This document shows, one piece after another, positions 60,637-64,000 of a stretch of 64,000 nucleotides of DNA. Both the position numbers and the translations under genes were made by a program. The notes beneath the pieces are model-generated. The model was not told the origin of the DNA, did no database searches, and saw nothing but the letters and a program-made list of their open reading frames with translations. Positions within the stretch are counted from its first letter, which is position 1; each line of letters opens with the position of its first letter. Source of the DNA: Pythium myriotylum (lineage: Eukaryota > Oomycota > Peronosporomycetes > Pythiales > Pythiaceae); assembly GCA_023091665.1 (NCBI GenBank), contig JALJCQ010000004.1, positions 2,976,001 through 3,040,000 on the forward strand, in the 5' to 3' direction.

Positions 60637-63600
60637 CAGTGGAGGCCTCTTCTCTCTGGTTGAGACATCAAGTTGCCACTGCGGATGATAAGCTAATTAA
60701 TGTTTTGCGGGTAGTAGTGCCTTTGGGCCACGGCGCACCGTAGCGAGGGCTGGCATGAGAACTGCACGACATCGCTGGGTGTGTGCAGTCTAGTACAGTG
60801 TGCAATTGTGAGTCGCTGTATCGAACCATCGAAGTACGTCGCGTATCTCAACCTTCGAAATACTGATTCGACGAGCGTGACGGGTCACTAAGAACCACTG
60901 GCCTCCGATCACAAACCAGGGAGGGATGCATGGATCTATACGTCGCACTCGGGTGGTCTTGCTTGTAGACGAAACACCAACGCGATATCCTGATTACGAT
61001 ATCTCTGCACGGCAAAGTGTATGCGGACTTTGGCGATTGCTCCACCCAGCTTACGAACCGTGAACACGAGAGTAGAATGTTTTTCCTGTGAGACTCATCA
61101 GCTTGATTGCGGTCTGATGCGTAAGGAGCCAGATTGCCAATAATCTTCCGAATGAACTGCTCGACTGGATACTGTTCGTCGGCGATTGTGCGTCAAGTTG
61201 GGGGCGACTTTTGATATGCTCAGATAAAAATGCGTTGCGGGTTTAGCAACTCTGGCTAAACAATATCGCGAAAACCATGATCGACATATCGCTTTAAACG
61301 CCGCTCATGTGGTCAACGGAATGTCGGAACATGATCGAACATTTCGTCCATTCCAAACATGCGACGGCATCTTACGAAGTCCTTCAGTTGGAAGAACACC
61401 GCTACCCTCTTTTCCATCCGAGAGACGCCTCTGAATTCCCGCTCTTGGTGCCTCGAATACCAACGACTGCATAATCTTTCATTGCAAGTGCAGCATACTT
61501 GCAGTTTGGAGCGAATAGTGCAGTGTGCTCGTCGAGTTTGTCTCTACGTACCAGCAGTTCAAATCCCCGCCGATAACTCATCAATTGATCTCAATCCTCG
61601 ATGAAGAGTACGTGTGTACGTGTGACGAGTCGCACCACAAGATTCACAAAGATTGATTTGTCACTGAGCACGTGTGATGAGTTTTCAACGCGACGCTTTC
61701 CATACATTGGTGGTAGAACGTAGCTTCCATGGGGAAATTGTTCTCGTCAACCACAGTATGCCATAGCGCAGATACAGACGATATTCGTAGCCACTTTACG
61801 CAGCGTTGAGAGTTTTGCAACCGGCCTATTCAGGAAAAGCCGCTTGCTGGAATACGTCCCTGCCAACGGAGATGAGAATCCCACAAGTACTTGCTCAACG
61901 CCTTCCACAATTATACTGCCTTTCTTTAAAGTCACAAGGCAACGACAGTTTTCATCGGTGAGCCTCAACTCCAGCGAGACAGCATTACGCGTAACAACAC
62001 GGCATTGATCAAAAACAGGTGAAGTAGCGAGTTGCTCGGTGTTGTCGTGCTATTTGCTACTGGCAATGTTCAGAAACATACCATGCTATCAATGCGCACT
62101 CTGATAGGGCCGAATCTTTGCCGAATGGAGTGCACCATTGAGTCAACTGAAATCCGCAACGTTCTGATAGGACCCCAACACTCATGACTTGCAACTGGTT
62201 GAAGGTTTGTTTCGTCATTCTACTGGCCATTCCGTACCAAGAATGCTTGTGCTTCTTCGTCACATAGCGTGAAATTGCTTGTGCCGAACTTCAAAAGCGA
62301 TTGGAACTCAACTGGCCTCTCGACTCCACCTTCGAGCGCATTCGTCGGCAAGGTGATAAAGCATACAGTGTCTAGTAACCACGACGGAGCAACCTTGATC
62401 AAGTTATTCAAGAAGTTCTTATCACCTGAGTAGCAACGAGCATGACAGCATGACTTTGATGCAGGATGAGACTTGATGTTCTGGCACAAGATCGAGACCG
62501 CATGATTGCAGAAAGTCACTTATTAAACGAAGAAAAGACAATTCAGATGAGATATCTGGGAGCAAAAAGCGTCACTTCCCTGACCCAGATGGCGATATGA
62601 GCATCGATGTCGTCGACTGACTCTGATGCTGTCTGGGTGTCTGCGTACCCCACGCGAGTTGCTGAATCCACTAAGAGGTACCACACCTTTCTCGCCATCT
62701 TTCTTTGTTATCACAACGCAATATTTCGGTCACTCGTGGTTGCTATCGGTGCCTCTGCACACGGACACTGCGCATTCTCCCTGTCTCCTGATGCTTTTTG
62801 CTTCCATGACTGAGAACAAACACGACTCGTCAACCTCAGCTAAGGTTTTCCGAGGTTCAAGCGTGTTTACCAGAGCTGTCATGTCGAGATTATCTGGGCA
62901 AGCGCGTGCCCACGCGAGGTAGTTCTTTTGCTGGGTTCATGCAAGAGGCGAGTGCCTTGTTTCAACGGCAGAGGACATCGTTCTACTAACTCCGAACGAC
63001 GCACTCAAAGCCGTAGTCTCAATCGATTTGCTTGGCGATTTCACTCCCATTGAACCAACTACTCGCCACACAATCGTGCAGCCAGCATCATTAAAAGATG
63101 CACAGACGCCGTCGCAGCTGCCGAAATCGTCACGGAATCCGTTGGATGAGCAAGTTCAACGAGGAGTTCACGACAGCGAATGCGACAACTGCCTGATCTT
63201 TTCATCGGGGATGTCTCGGCTTCCTGAATACGTTTGAAGGCTTGGAAGATTGCTTCTCCCAGCCATCAACACGAGAGCGCATTATACTTCCCGTGAGACT
63301 CATCAGCTAGATTGCGGTCTTGAAGCGTGAGAAGCCAGATTGCAACATGTCGGCGGTGCGATTGCTCGGCTAGACGCTTCGCATTGGACCTTTCCGTTGG
63401 GTTCGAGGCAATGCAAACGCAACGATCGTCGAATCACAAAATTGCCGATGCAAAGTAACACACGGCCCGACCGGCTCGCTTGCCCTGTAGTCAGTCGACG
63501 ACGTTGAAGACTTCGTACCGTGTACTCATCCGAGTCCAGGGCTATGGAATCGTCGTGCACGTGTGCAACAGCGCAAGACATGCGCCGAGATGACGAGGTG

Positions 63601-64000
63601 CGATACGTAGTCTCGCCTATGGACGTGTCGCTGGTGACCGCATCCACAATTGCATCTTCTGTTGGGGGGTAAATGCTTGAACCTGTGATCGAGAGATTTC
63701 TCGTAATGGTGACAGGGCAGACGTGGACCGAGCCGTGTCGTCAATCTCCCATGGCGTGGGCTGGGTTGTCAACTCGACGACATCGTGACAAAGACCCGAT
63801 CGGTGCCGGACTTGTTCGTGTTGCCCGCGTTCGTATCCATTACAGTGGCTCCACAACCAGACGCCCAAGCTCTCTGAAACCAAACGTGTGAGGCTGCAAT
63901 CATCCGTTGAAAACGTCTCCTTTTTTCTTCGCTTACGACAAGGCAACACTCATGCTTACGCTCGATTCGGAATAAATACGTTTTTGTCTAAAGCATAAGC
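60637..64000. other. Decayed region without intact genes
   Basis: Frames are short and interrupted. On the minus strand some pieces read like former coding sequence (VTLKKGSIIVEGVEQVLVGF at about 61850-61935, APSWLLDTVCFITLPTNALE at about 62330-62400), but no family is recognised. A direct repeat is visible: GTGAGACTCATCAGCT.GATTGCGGTCT with GAGCCAGATTGC/GAAGCCAGATTGC following, at about 61089-61140 and 63293-63345. This suggests duplicated, degenerating genes. Confidence 0.5.

Noticed and set aside
63303..63647. Remnant of a START/FYVE-domain protein
   Set aside because: Only a vague composition resemblance. No diagnostic residues could be aligned by eye.

Overview
The window looks like a gene-dense nuclear segment of an oomycete (Phytophthora/Pythium-type stramenopile). 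The evidence is short introns (mostly 55-100 nt, GTRNGT donors), GC-rich coding exons, an LRR receptor with a TKL-type kinase domain, and several start sites preceded by sequences close to the oomycete Inr/FPR core promoter (for example GCTCATTTCGGAATTTCC ahead of the gene starting at 39800). The genus cannot be fixed from sequence alone.

Left part (0-13 kb): the end of a possible MED15/KIX gene, 3-ketodihydrosphingosine reductase, an acidic protein of unknown function, BCCIP/BCP1, a coiled-coil protein, the first HSD17B10-like dehydrogenase (copy A), glucosidase II beta, and a large protein with seven ESSGL motifs. Middle (18.7-37 kb): a 16-17 repeat MORN protein, a compact BRCA1-like RING-Tudor-BRCT protein, a double chromodomain protein, the CORVET subunit Vps8, an LRR receptor pseudokinase, and a U11/U12-65K (RNPC3)-like RNA-binding protein. 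Right part (50-60 kb): CDP-diacylglycerol synthase, alpha-N-acetylglucosaminidase, a CMC1-like twin CX9C protein, serine palmitoyltransferase subunit LCB1 and a small single-pass membrane protein. The last 3.9 kb holds only decayed coding sequence.

The dominant feature is an expanded family of short-chain dehydrogenases of the HSD17B10 (type-2 3-hydroxyacyl-CoA dehydrogenase) type: eleven near-complete genes, called A, B, D, G, H, I, J, K, L, M and N here, and four relics (C, E, F and an exon fragment at 42.3 kb). Exon 1 is 389 nt and exon 2 is 191 nt in all eleven. A and M carry one extra intron inside exon 1. D, J and M use a GC-AG second intron. J has a 1-nt frameshift.

The family sits in blocks around the single-copy core. 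The left block (15.1-18.4 kb) is an inverted, rearranged counterpart of the right block (38.9-45.9 kb). A 0.9-kb terminal-inverted-repeat transposon (40138-41031, 3-bp target duplication ACT) and an RNase H-bearing retroelement remnant lie in the right block. The left block holds the matching transposon-free site.

Functionally, LCB1 and KDSR give the first two steps of sphingoid-base synthesis, and CDS gives CDP-diacylglycerol for phospholipids. The HSD17B10-like array suggests diversified short-chain or branched-chain acyl-CoA or steroid/alcohol oxidation, but substrates cannot be read from the sequence.
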